DNA from: Apostichopus japonicus
Taxonomy: Eukaryota > Echinodermata > Holothuroidea > Aspidochirotida > Stichopodidae
Direction of reading: 5' to 3'
Length of the DNA stretch: 64,000 nucleotides
Assembly (NCBI RefSeq): GCF_037975245.1
Contig: NC_092581.1
Coordinates: 880,501-944,500, forward strand
Notes under the pieces: generated by a model
Database searches by the model: none
What the model saw: the letters and a program-made list of their open reading frames with translations, nothing else
Told to the model about the DNA's origin: nothing
Shown here: positions 1 through 11,324 of the stretch, in pieces
Position numbering within the stretch: the stretch's first letter is position 1
Layout: every line of letters begins with the position of its first letter
Program-made: the position numbers and the translations under genes

Positions 1-860
1 AATACGTGCAATTCGGTTAAAGGTTTGAAGTAACGGTTTCCATGTCTTGTTTTGTTCTATTTTTATTTCTTACACGTTTGTTTGAAATAAAGTAAACAAA
101 ACAGTCAGTGCAATTTGCTACTATCAAATGATCCTTAATGGTTTTGCTTTAACTCAGAAGTTCCGAAGTGGAAACGTTTGTAACATTTAGTGTACAACAT
201 GCATGCTGATATATAATGAGAGACTTTAAAATGTTATTGCGGCAAATAAAAGTGTAAAATAAAGAACAGAAAACATCCCTTGATGATACTTAAATTCATC
301 ACAAGACTCCCGTCTTCAGTTGTGTCACTATAATTTTAAAAATTAATAAACAACCAAAACACATAAACACTGCCATGCGGGTGGATAGTTTGGGTGTTTT
401 AATTAAGTGTTTTAATTAAGGTGGGTAAGAATGATATTCTCTAAGTTGCAAGGGCCTGTGAAGTTATTCTTAAGTTATCCTAAGGCGGAGAGGATTTGGC
501 CTCGGATATAGGGCGATAGAGGGGTCTTGCACGACTTAATCAGATCGGATAGATAAATACGTAATCAATACAATAGGTTTGTGATCCATTGATCAAATAG
601 ACAAATTTCTCTTGAGGTTGTGAAGAAGTCAATAACGGTCAATACTTTCATCTTGCCAACTGAATTGTTGACTTGGAAGCCATCCCAACAAAGAATGACC
701 CTTTATTCCAATACATAAACTATTGACGTCATTAATGAATATTCATGAAAACCATGTAATTCCATAGGAATTGTTATTGTTGTGACGGATATATGAGAAG
801 GAAATGCGTTAATTGTCGTGCTTATGGAAATAAAATTTCCTTCGAACTTTATGTCTTTAA
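1..860. other. AT-rich DNA with no gene seen
   Basis: I see no convincing open frame, RNA gene or repeat array here. The stretch could be an intron or flank of the minus-strand gene whose first coding exon is at 2231-2464. Confidence 0.5.
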
Positions 861-1727
861 ATGTATGTCAAATTGTGATGTTCTCTCGGACCCTCGTGTG
901 ATGTATGTTTAATTGTGATGTTCTCTCGGACCCTCGTGTGATGTATGTTTAATTGTGATGTTTTCTCGGACCCTCGTGTGATGTATGTCTAATTGTGATG
1001 TTTTCTCGGACCCTCGTGTGATGTATGTTTAATTGTGAGGTTCTCTCGGACCCTCCTGTGATGTTTGTCTAATTGTGATGTTCTCTCGGACCCTCGTGTG
1101 ATGTACGTCTGATTGTGATATTCTCTCGGACCCCTCGTGTGATGTATGTCTCATTGTAATGTTCTCTCGAACCCTCGTGTGATGTGTGTTTAATTGTGAT
1201 GCTCTCTCGGACCCTCGTGTGATGTACGTCTAATTGTGATGTTCTCTCGGACCCTCGTGTGATGTATGTTTAATTGTGATGTTCTCTCGGACCCTCGTGT
1301 GATGTATGTTTAATTGTGATGTTCTCTCGGACCCTCGTGTGATGTATGCTTAATTGTGATGTTCTCTCGGACCCTCGTGCGATGTTTGTCTAATTGTGAT
1401 GTTCTCTCGGACCCTCGTGTGATGTATGTTTAATTGTGATGTTCTCTCGGACCCTCGTGTGATGTTTGTCTAATTGTGATGTTCTCTCGGACCTTCGTGT
1501 GATGTTTGCCTGATTGTGATGTTCTCTCGGACCCTCGTGTGATGTATGTTTAATTGTGATGTTCTTTCGGACCCTCGTGTGATGTATATCTAATTGTGAT
1601 GTTCTCTCGGACCCTCGTGTGATGTTTGTCTAAGTGTGATGTTCTCTCGGACCCTCGTGTGATGTACGTCTGGTTGTGATATTCTCTCGGACCCTCGTGT
1701 GATGTTCACTCGGACACTCGTGTGATG
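861..1727. repeat. 40-bp minisatellite, about 21 copies
   Basis: The unit repeats every 40 bases and contains the core ttctctcggaccctcgtgtg followed by atgt(a/t)tgt and an AT-rich spacer. Copies differ by a few substitutions and one inserted C near 1133. The last copies (about 1680-1727) are shortened. The array is not open in any frame over its length, so it is a non-coding minisatellite. Confidence 0.93.
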
Positions 1728-2230
1728 CTCTTTATGTTCTATAATTATGATCAATTATTCTGAATGGATTAATGTGGGGGAACAGTCGCACAATATACAA
1801 AGTTTCAGCTACAAATGTAGTACATAATTATAAATTAATTGAATTGGTTTCCATTTTCTGCAATTTAAACTATAGAATTACGATATGTTAGCAGTAGCCA
1901 ACTGATAACTTTCGAATAATAAACAATAACAGGGGAAGGGTAAAATATATCTTCTAGTCACCTCAATTTTACAACTGTATAATTTTTTGTAGTTTACAAA
2001 GGGCCGCACCAGGTTACATGTGTTTGCGAATGAGTAGGCTGATAGGTACTGAGACGTGTTCTGGTTCGCAGACTCCTCCTTGCGTGCAAACCTTAAACTC
2101 AAGTCTCCCAAAGAATGGCCGAAGTTTACAAAAGAGGTTTTGTGACACTAAAACTTTTCTAAGAATATTAGACATTCCTGTATTAGAATTTATGCTTTAT
2201 TAGAGTGACGTAAGTAAGAAAGAGGCTTAC

Positions 2231-2464
2231 GTAATCAGTTCTCTCATCATTGGAGGGGTCTGTGTATCTGGAACCGTATGGCCCATAACCAGGAGCGACT
2301 GGTGAGAGTCTATACTTCCTACGTGAGGTAATGGACGTAGCACCATCCGGCAGCTGCAGCTCATTGGGTGTTGGATTTCCTCTGATAGAATTTTTGCTAT
2401 AACGCAACGACCTTGGTGTTTCATACACATATAGAGAGTTCACGGCCGGTCTGTTTGCAGTCAT
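2231..2464 (-). CDS. Probable first coding exon of an unrecognised gene
   Basis: An ATG at 2464 in a fair initiation context (AACTATGA) follows an in-frame TGA sixteen codons upstream, so it is the likely start. The frame runs 78 codons and meets a strong splice donor, TTAC|GTAAGC, at 2231/2230 in phase 0. The peptide starts MTANRPAVNSLYVYETPRS, is rich in Arg, Ser, Pro and Tyr, and has a Gly/Tyr-rich stretch (PGYGPYGSRYTDP) near residues 58-70. It has no hydrophobic segment, signal peptide or Cys, so it looks like a soluble or cytoplasmic N-terminal tail. The rest of the gene must lie left of the window, because no matching acceptor exon was identified between 1 and 2200. I do not recognise the family. 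It could also be a chance open frame, but start, stop and donor fit together well. Confidence 0.5.
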
Positions 2465-2582
2465 AGTTTCCTTATGGCATCCTTCGGCTTCGGTACATGT
2501 GGCGCCCTCTCACATTGCAGAGATATCCAGCCTGAAGAGGATTATATTCAATGGAGAGTTACAAACATTGTTAGCCTAGTGT

Positions 2583-2990
2583 GGATCAATTTTCAAATTC
2601 AATTCCTTTATTCCAGTATAAATTACAACATTTATAAATAGGACACATAATAATGATACACAAAAGACGTTAAAATAATGTACAATCATGAAAACATGAA
2701 CAAATAAGATCGAGGATTAGAAGGGATTTTTTTAGAATGAAAGATTTAAAGGGATTAAAAGGATTATAACAGATTCTAAGAACCCATTTTGTATATAGAT
2801 GACTGCTTTGTAGATAAATGAGTTCTTAAAAAGCATAATTCTAAAAGTTGACATAAGCAAGGATGAGAGGGGAATATGCATGGGGTGTACATATTTAACC
2901 TCAAACTCATAACCAAAAGTAATTATTAGCACAACCCTATGTTTAAAATTAATTATATCCGTGCAGTGTGCGTTAAATTGCTAACACTTG
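2583..2990 (-). mobile_element. Degenerate LINE 3' end (reverse-transcriptase C-terminal tail)
   Basis: Read on the minus strand, 2932-2732 gives a frame containing FKNSFIYKAV, which resembles the conserved tail of CR1/L2/Jockey-type reverse transcriptases (nSFxYrAv.lWNsLP). It is followed by a Lys/Leu-rich end and then an AT-rich 3' region ending in an aataaag + gaatttgaa-type tail at about 2590-2610. The tail resembles the 3' end of the LINE in the transporter intron at 18236. No complete domain survives. Confidence 0.4.
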
Positions 2991-4129
2991 TTTTAGAATC
3001 ATATGGTGAAACTAATCTGCAACGCTTGTAAAGTCATGGTCTAGCTATGCATCAGAGATTGAATCATTTTCCTCAGGGGAAGAAGCACCTATACCACATA
3101 CATGAGACGGCTTTTAATGCTGTTCAAGTTTTAAGATAATCACAGATTGCAAAGTTCTATATACAGAAATGATATCCACGTTGGAGCAGTATAGTAACAT
3201 CGACAGGTACAAAACTGCTCTCATGTGAAATCTTTCTTTTCAATATTTGTACTAAAGACTTAATGTTATCAAGTTGCACTATTTTGCTTGAAATATTTCA
3301 AATTCTTTTGTTGTTCCGTAGAGTTTAAGTTGGCAGCTGTAGTTTATTAATTGACGGTACTGCTACGACTTATTTTAAACCATAAACAGACTATGAAGAT
3401 CAAAATGCTCAAAAACAATTAAGCCTGACAATTAATGCATTTTGTTTTGGACGGGAATTTCACGGATTGTTTTTAAATTATGTTTACCTCATCGACCGAT
3501 AGTTATAATCATAATAATAGCCAAAATTTAAGCCCTATATCATATCAAATGAATTTCGAAAATTTAGTGTCTCAAGCCATGACTTGTTGAAGCAATGCTC
3601 GCGTGATGCCTGATAGTGACGTATACATGCTTATTCATGAATATTTATCAACAGATTGAAACAGGAACTATATGGCTACTTGAATAATTTGATCTTTCAC
3701 ATTCCTCTTCAGATTATATGTTCGTTCCACCAAACAAATTTTCTTTCACGCCTAACATACATAAACGATAGTTTCCGCCGTATGAAAGAAGCTTTTCGCC
3801 CCTACAGAATGAGTTGTTATATACTTCGGAAATAACGTTTTTTTTTTACGGCGGAAAATAACAGTAACCGACCAGTATACCGCGTTTGCTAGTGTTGCAA
3901 CAACATTACGATATCGTTACACTGTATCGATATGAAGGTTAGCATACGATATCGTTTGAAAATGACACCAAAACGACATTTTTAACATTTCATGTGATGA
4001 CTTAAGACATTGTAAAAGATTTCAGGTTTCTCAATTTTTTAACGTTCAAATTCCCCACCAAATTGATATGTGTGGTAGCCATTTAGTTGGAAGCAAATTA
4101 GCCTTATCTTTTCCGTAACAGTGAAGTGA
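2991..4129. other. AT-rich intergenic DNA
   Basis: No gene seen. The palindromic hexamer core acgatatcg recurs at about 3910 and 3945 around a cgatat motif, without obvious larger structure. Confidence 0.5.
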
Positions 4130-4462
4130 ATGCATTCTGTAGTGAGAGCGTTGTGGACAACTTGGTAAGCGCAGTGGGACTTGTGATCTAATATGTTTGC
4201 AGGTTCGAGTCCTAGCGAGATCATTAGGCCTACCTCGATCGTGTCCTTGAGCAAGGTACTTTATCTTAATTCACTGCCTCTCTTCGCCCAGGGACATATA
4301 CACGGGGACCTGTGAGATAAATTGTCACTTGGGCGCTGATTAGCTGCTGCCATGTGGAAGGATTGTCCAGGTTATCGTTGACCAGTGTAATATTGTTGCG
4401 CGCCTTAAGCACCGTTATCGGTGGATGGCCTATCTGCGCTTTATAAATCCTCAATATTAATG
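4130..4462 (+). mobile_element. tRNA-derived SINE with V-SINE-like core and L2-like tail
   Basis: The head carries RNA polymerase III promoter elements: an A-box-like tggtaagcgcagtgg at 4163-4177 and a near-perfect B box ggttcgagtcc at 4202-4212, at about the spacing found in tRNA genes. Downstream is ccttgagcaaggtactttat (about 4244-4263), close to the core shared by V-SINEs and related metazoan SINEs. The 3' end, tgcgctttataaatcctcaat (about 4435-4455), looks like an L2/CR1 tail used for retrotransposition by a partner LINE. Assignment rests on motif recall, not a database search. Confidence 0.65.
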
Positions 4463-6073
4463 TTGTATGATTCTTTACTCTGTTTGACCAACTATACGCT
4501 CAACATTTGTCTTATGGAAGTATAATCGAACTGTTAAATGTTAAATGATGACATATTGTGATGAATAAAACTGAGTTCATGTAGCAAAGACGTTAGGGTA
4601 TCCTAACTAAGAATTTTAACTACCCAGTGTGTTTACCAAATTCAAAACTAAAACATTTTCTTTAATTTTCTTACATTCTCAGAACTTTCCCCAGCCCCTC
4701 TCAATCCCGTGGTTTCAATTTCCCACACACCACGCCCTCTCCATATAATGCCACCCATCCCACGATAAAGCCCTGCTAACAATACGCCTAGCAAGTACCT
4801 ACCTAGCAAACTATTATGAATTAGCGTGATTGCAAACTTCATAAAACTACAAGTAACCGACTTATGGCCGTTTTTACTAGTATCCGGTCAATGTTACTAT
4901 TTATTACGAATGACATAGCCTGTGATACACAAGCTTAAGATGAATCAAATTTGTAATGCACAAATGAAGTTGAAATGAAGGAAACGATAACACTATTTTA
5001 TTCTCAAGTTAGCCAAACATCTCTCTCCCCTCCCCAGGACGGACATCAGCCAATATCCCCCCCCCCCCAACACAGTAGGCAATATGGCTACGCCTAGTAC
5101 ACGCCATAGTGTGTGTAACACATGTGCAATGAAACTCTTATAGAGAAACAAACACATTTCAGGCTCACAAATATACTTACCGTGTGAAGCTAGATACTGA
5201 CGATAACACTCATGGATTCCAAAGAAAACTTAGATTTATTTCCAAAGTTTACATCCGACCTTGCACAATAACTCAATTAGTTAAAATAGTTCTTCTGCCA
5301 GTTTAAGCAGTAACGGTTTATAGTATTATGACCTTTATGTAGTATGGCACTGACGAGTATTTCCATGCATACGCCATTTTACTTTGGTATTTGTATAAGC
5401 TTGTTGTGGTTTGTTGTGTCCCTGCTGCTATAATACGAGGTTGTAAAATCAATAATAGATCCTTTTGTGGACTTCGATCTAGGAGGACCATTTGCAACAT
5501 AAAAGAGGAAAATCTTTGGTCAAGAAAACCCTCGAAGGAACAAAAGGCGGAGGTTATTATAAGCGAGTAACATTGCCAACAATGCATCTTGACTTAGGCT
5601 CCGTTAAATCTGTTAAGACTAATTTTGTTTAATGAGGTAAAGTTCGTATGTTTGACTTAATCAAAGTTTCATTTTTCGTATTAGAAAATTGCGAAGTATC
5701 AAATCTTTGAAACCAACGATTCAGATATGCCTATCGCAAGTGTACGTTTAACACGATCGTATTTAACGCTATCGATAGCATTGTTTGAGCTTACCCCCTT
5801 TAATTTTTTTTTTTTTTGGGGGGGGGGGGAGTTATAGGTCATCAGTACTGGCCCCAAAGTAAATTTAAAGACACTAAATGGTGCTCAGTCTGCCTCGCTC
5901 TCCCCCAGCCCCCCCTTCCCACCCCACTCACACATACAAACATACGACCCTAACACCCTACGCATGCGCATCAATCAGTCGTAATACTGTATTGTTCTTG
6001 TTTGGTTTACTGCTTCATTTTGTTTCCAATTACGCTTTGGTCACTGTCTCGTTACTCGACACTTATGCGGATG
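4463..6073. other. Intergenic DNA without a recognisable gene
   Basis: Only short chance open frames. Homopolymer runs (C at about 5058-5067; T then G at 5805-5830) interrupt it. Confidence 0.5.
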
Positions 6074-6183
6074 TTGGGGGAGGGGGTAAGGAGGGGAGGG
6101 GGTAAGGAGGGGATGGGGTAAGGAGGGGGAGGGGGTAAGGAGGGGGAGGGGGTAGGAGGGGAGGGGGTAAGGAGGGGGAGGGT
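6074..6183 (+). repeat. G-rich minisatellite (ggggagggggtaagga type), possible G-quadruplex
   Basis: About seven imperfect 15-17 bp units of the form ggggaggggg-taagga, all with the G-rich sequence on the plus strand. More than a dozen runs of four or more G within 110 bases would allow intramolecular quadruplexes. No gene is attached; the nearest coding feature is the exon at 2231-2464. Confidence 0.85.
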
Positions 6184-8046
6184 AGAATTAAATGTGCAAC
6201 AAGGACAGTAAAATAAGTGCACTTATTAAACAGGTAAACATACAATATAGTTCATTTCTTGTAAAATAAATCAATTACAATAAAATTCAATCTCTCTTTG
6301 AATAAAAAAGAATTATAAATGTTTACAAGCATTTTTGTACATGAACAAATTTTGAAAATTAAGAGTCAATTCTCGGTGTATGCATGATTGGTGAGTGGCT
6401 GAACATAACCACTATCAGACAAATCATGTATCATTCATACAAGATGCTCACATTATAAACAACATCTCTTAGAGTTCTCATTTGAATATATAGAATATTA
6501 AAAGGTCAACATTGACTCTGATTACTGAAATGAATAAATGAATGTTCAGAGTGATTAATAAATATTCATATCATACAAGCAAGGACAATGAATATTCATA
6601 ATGTCAAATGAAGAACCAGCCAGTTGGGACAATTTCCTAATGCTAATACCTCTCTAAACTGTACACCAATATCATGCTTCAAAGCACTGGTATTGACATT
6701 ACAAAGAGTTCCTGACCTTGATCTGATAGAAACATGATATTCATACTGCTCGTACTGACAATACGAGTGCTCTGAAGCAGGACAGGACACTACAGTATAG
6801 ACAGAAATTGTCCCAATCGGGTGGAAGAACCACTTTATTGCAAAGTTCAGCTGAACTGTAAGGGTACATCCGATGTAACTTACATTTCCTTCTGTAAATA
6901 TTCATAGCTTGAACAGGTTTATTCGGCTTTCAAGACTTGAAATATGGCCTGACATTATCTTTTGAATTAACTTCCATTGGGAAGTAACTTTTAACTGTCC
7001 AATTTATAAAAATGTATGTAATACGAACCCCCAGTCTGTCATTATGAATCGTTTAATATTCATTGAGATTCTTAGTTGTTAACTAACCTCTACAACATGA
7101 TATAATGAAATAAGAATATGAAATATAAAGGGCAATGAGAATAAAAACTCAAGGTCATTCTAAATGTCACAGATGTAAATATGACCACTGGTCTTACGAA
7201 AATCTCTTGGCATATTAAGAAATTTATTCAATAAAATCGAGGATTCGGGCATAATTGAGACTCATCGGAGAATACCAAACGTTAAAAGAAATGACCTATA
7301 AAACTCCAGAGAAATAAAACAGTATCCAACATATAAATGCTCAACATTCTCAACGAAACCCTGTGTAGTTGTGTTTTTAATAAAGCAATATTACAATGGA
7401 TTCTTTAACAAATATGAAGAAAGCAACATAAAAATAAAGAAATTACACTTTCCCTTGCTTTGGTGCTACACATTCTATTTCTGGGCCTGGTGTAACCTAC
7501 TTAACATATTGACAAAAAAAGGGGAATAATTAGACTGCCATACTTTTGTGCAATATTTAGCAGGTGAAAGGGTGTTTGATTACCCAACTACACCCTGACC
7601 CACCCCCCCCCCATCCTTCTTCCAATGTGGTAATAGATCCAACTTCTAGCACTTCCCTGATCTGATTTAACAACTATCACCCCAAGCCAGTATTGCATCT
7701 TCAAAACTGTTGGAAATCTGTGTCGCATCAGACAATTAGAAATGGTAGTAACAAATTGGGAATATGTTACAGTTCCCCACTGCTACAGACAAACCGTTTG
7801 GTACACATGAATGTAGAGTGGTGTAAAGGTCCCACAGGAACAACTACATCACCTGGCCTACTTCTTATTCACTAAATACATTGGGAATATATTATTCTTA
7901 ATCACATACTCACCCAAGCCCTCTACTTGACCCTGGACTATAATGGCATTGGGAAAATGGGAACATAGTACTCTCTTTTTCACACTAACCCAAGCCCGCT
8001 GGTTGACACTGGACAATACCCACTCCTGACCACCATCCCACCTCCC
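6184..8046. other. Intergenic AT-rich DNA
   Basis: No gene or large repeat seen; short C-runs at about 7600. Confidence 0.5.
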
Positions 8047-8092
8047 CCTCCTCCTGCCCCCCTCCTCCTGCCCCCCTCCTCCTGCCCCTGAC
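8047..8092. repeat. Short cctcctcctgcccc tandem repeat
   Basis: Three near-identical pyrimidine-rich units of about 15 bp. Confidence 0.8.
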
Positions 8093-8432
8093 TATTGTCA
8101 GGCCTTTACACATCTGTCTCAATTGATGTACATATCTCCAATTGGATCTGATGTGACCCTCTCTTAGCTTTCAATCCAGTATGGCTATGAACTTGCAATA
8201 TTTGGCAAGAAAATACTTTAAAATATTAACAGAGCTATGAATAACTTAAATTACAGGAAAGAGTAGACTCTTTTCCTATTAGTATTATTATTATTATTTC
8301 TAAGCCTTCTCTGTTGTTATGGGACAAGATTATTGCAACTTTATAAATTAAAATTTAATGAAACAATATTTATTATATTTTTAAATTACCTGGGATAAAA
8401 ACAATTACAAATAGATCCCTAGGACAATCAAA

Positions 8433-8705
8433 ATCATTGACACTTGTCAACGTATCAAACAAGGCAGTCACATGTGCTAATACGCAATCATCGACACTCG
8501 TCAACATATCAAACACGGCAGTCACATGTGCTAATACGCAATCATCGACACTTGTCAACATATCAAACAAGGCAGTCACATGTGCTAATCCGCAATCATC
8601 GACACTCGTCAACGTATCAAACAAGGCAGTCACATGTGCTAATACGCAATCATCGACACTCGTCAACGTATCAAACAAGGCAGTCACATGTGCTAATACG
8701 CAATT
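8433..8705. repeat. 54-bp minisatellite, five copies
   Basis: The unit includes aaggcagtcacatgtgctaa and recurs five times at exactly 54 bp with a handful of substitutions. Because 54 is a multiple of three, several frames on both strands stay open as 18-residue repeats. These are artefacts of repeat length: there is no splice context, and the frames end soon after the array. Confidence 0.92.
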
Positions 8706-10633
8706 CTATCATAGTCAAGATGCTCTCATTATACTTTATCTTCAAATTCAATAAAAAAATAGCTATTGCTTCATATTGAAAGTACAGAACTTTACACTCA
8801 TCGATTATTTTCGCTCAACGTCAGTTTATGTCGTCAATTAGTGAGAACATGGCTGGTATTTTTTTCAAAGAAAGTTGCAAATTAAATTTCAGTGCTTGCC
8901 TGGTTCATCATCCATATACATAGTACTGATAAAAGATTCTTAATTAATATTCACAAAGGCAATTTTCGAACAATGGATATTTCTAATAGCGCTCTCTGCT
9001 ACGTGTGAGCAATTCCGACACAATTTCTACACTTCTACACATAAATTCAAAGGATAAATTTGGTTGGTGAATGGCATAGAATAAATAAAAAAATTGCCAA
9101 AATAAAATAAAAAGTGCATAGAGTGATAAAATGAACAGAAAATTGGTAAAAAATTTGGAAAACTCTGATGGCAGCAGTTAATTTATCATTAATTTAATTA
9201 CTTAGAAAATCAGAAACAGGACTTAGTCTCATATATGAGATGACCATGTACATTTAATTTTATAGGGGACCAAAAAAAGCATACAATCATGTTTAGCTTA
9301 TATATATATGACAGAGATCCTCGTTAGAAGACCAAATCCCCAAAATAGCTGAAGTAAAACCTTGCCAAGTTTGGCAGATATTCCAGCTTACAAAAACAAG
9401 TCTACAAGTTGACATTGCTGTGATGTTGTAATGCCCTTTTTGGGGTTTTCTGGTATTTTCTTTCCATAGTTTTAAATTGTTAACCTTTTGCCATCACATT
9501 TGGTCATGTTATTTAAAGAGCTTCAAATATTATAGATTCAGCATTTGCAAACAAAAAATGGATTTCCAATACAGAAAATGGAGATTGTAATAAGTAAAGA
9601 TTTTTTTTCTCAAAAAGAAGCACAAGTTGCTCATTTGACTTATTTAGACATGATCAGTCTTAGTGAAACACAAGAAGAGCTTCTTCAAGATGTCTGCAAA
9701 GTTTAAATACCATGATATATATAAGAAAGACAGGCATTCTATTTGGGTGACATTCCTCTCAAATCTATCAGTTTCCTTGAAAAAGTTTCTGAGGGATTTT
9801 CAGGAAAGAAAAAAAAAAAGGTACAAAAACCCTGCATTAAACTTTAGGAGCTGCAGTTTACTCACACAAAAACGTTAATATTAATAAAAATGGAAATGAA
9901 AGTATTATTTTTAACCCTGGTTGCTGACATAAAACCCTCCTTGAGACAAAAGCGTTACCTAATTAAAGCCACCTAACGATGCTTTGAGATTTTTCAAAGA
10001 CTACTAATGCTCCAAGGAAACACAGGCTGGAGTGAAATGCAAAAGAAAAAAAAAACAAAAAAAACAGATGTATCAATGTGAAGTAAAATTAACGTAAGTT
10101 GATTTTTAGAGGTTTTCTTATGAATCCTAACAGCAAAATCCAACCCCATTGAGAGCTATCCTTAGTGGGTTTCTAGCAGGACCATTCCTTTATAAGTTAT
10201 CAGGGCAGACCATCCTGTGCAGCTTGGCTGCAGCCTGGCTGCGGACCAATCATCATCCTACTTTTAACACAGTGCACTGGTCCTCTTTATAACAATTAAT
10301 CCCACATTCAACCACACACAACTGCCGCAATTCTCAAACCACATGGCACATTTTGGATATTGAAACGTTGACGTTAACCTTGACCTAAAGAGATGTGGCC
10401 TGTTTTACATCAATTGGTCTGTGATTCAATGAAAGGCCGGATACTAGACGATTCTCTTATCATTTGGCAATTTGGAGTTGATTTTCACAATCCAAAACAA
10501 TACCAATAAAGAAACATTAAACATTATGTTAACTTCTAACCTTCATGCATTTTGTAAGTATATTATTGCAATCTAGCAAACAATATCTGAATTGGCTGCT
10601 GAGTTACAAATCCCTTAACTATACCCAAGCTTT
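8706..10633. other. Intergenic DNA downstream of the transporter gene
   Basis: AT-rich with poly-A stretches; no gene seen. Confidence 0.5.
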
Positions 10634-10735
10634 CCATATGGTATGCTTTACTTGTGGTATGCTTTCAATATGGTATGCTTTCAATATGGTATGCTTTCCA
10701 TATGGTATGGTTTTCTTGTAGTATGCTTTCCTTGT
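10634..10735. repeat. 18-bp tandem repeat (tatggtatgctttc core)
   Basis: Five to six imperfect units containing tatggtatgctttcaa, with some units reading cttgtggtatgctttc. Confidence 0.8.
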
Positions 10736-10770
10736 GGTTGTTTTGGGATACTCACTCAGGGGAAGACACA

Positions 10771-10776
10771 TTTATT
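10771..10776 (-). promoter_or_regulatory. Candidate polyadenylation signal of the transporter gene
   Basis: AATAAA on the minus strand about 410 bases past the TGA at 11187. It is the first clear canonical hexamer I noticed downstream of the stop. No transcript evidence is available. Confidence 0.35.
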
Positions 10777-11186
10777 GCCTTTAAAGCCTTTCAAGGCACA
10801 CTAAAAATTAATAACCTATAAATGACCCACTAAAGTCATCTTTTTAATATTTTTCTTTCCAAACTTTACTCAAGCAAATGTTTGCGATTTGCAATATTTT
10901 TGGGGGGGCTAAAATATATCCACACCCTTGATCAAATAGTTAAAATAGGGAAAATATAACACTGCAAGCACCTCTCAACAGAAACATTCTGACAATAGCA
11001 AAGAGAAATGAAAGTACACAAATAAAGGAATTTGGTAAGAATTAACTCCAACCTCACACCTACCATTGCATTAACTACATACTGTTTGATTTGAATGAAA
11101 GATTCCTTATTACTTGAGAACCCTGTGAAAGTGTGAAATGGCAACTTTTCCTCATCACAAACATCGTAAAGACTTCCTCAGAGGCC

Positions 11187-11324
11187 TCAATCATGTTCGT
11201 TAAGCAGCGATGTTCTCTCGCTACTTGTGCCCCTCTGACTGGTACCCGAGGTGATACGGGTGTGGTTCTTCTGGTCTACTTGTCTTGGTTCTGCTAACTT
11301 ATCCCACGAACAGAACACCATCGT
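11187..11324 (-). CDS. MFSD8-like: Transporter exon 11 (cytosolic C-tail and stop)
   Basis: Acceptor gtctcctcag|ACGATGG; 45 codons then TGA at 11187-11189. The tail is hydrophilic and ends SERTSLLNEHD, containing the acidic dileucine [DE]xxxLL. Confidence 0.85.
   Translation of the reverse strand, partial: TMVFCSWDKLAEPRQVDQKNHTRITSGTSQRGTSSERTSLLNEHD

Noticed and set aside
8437-8779. Repeat proteins of 105-111 residues
   Set aside because: The 54-bp unit is a multiple of three and keeps three frames open at once; frames end at the array border.
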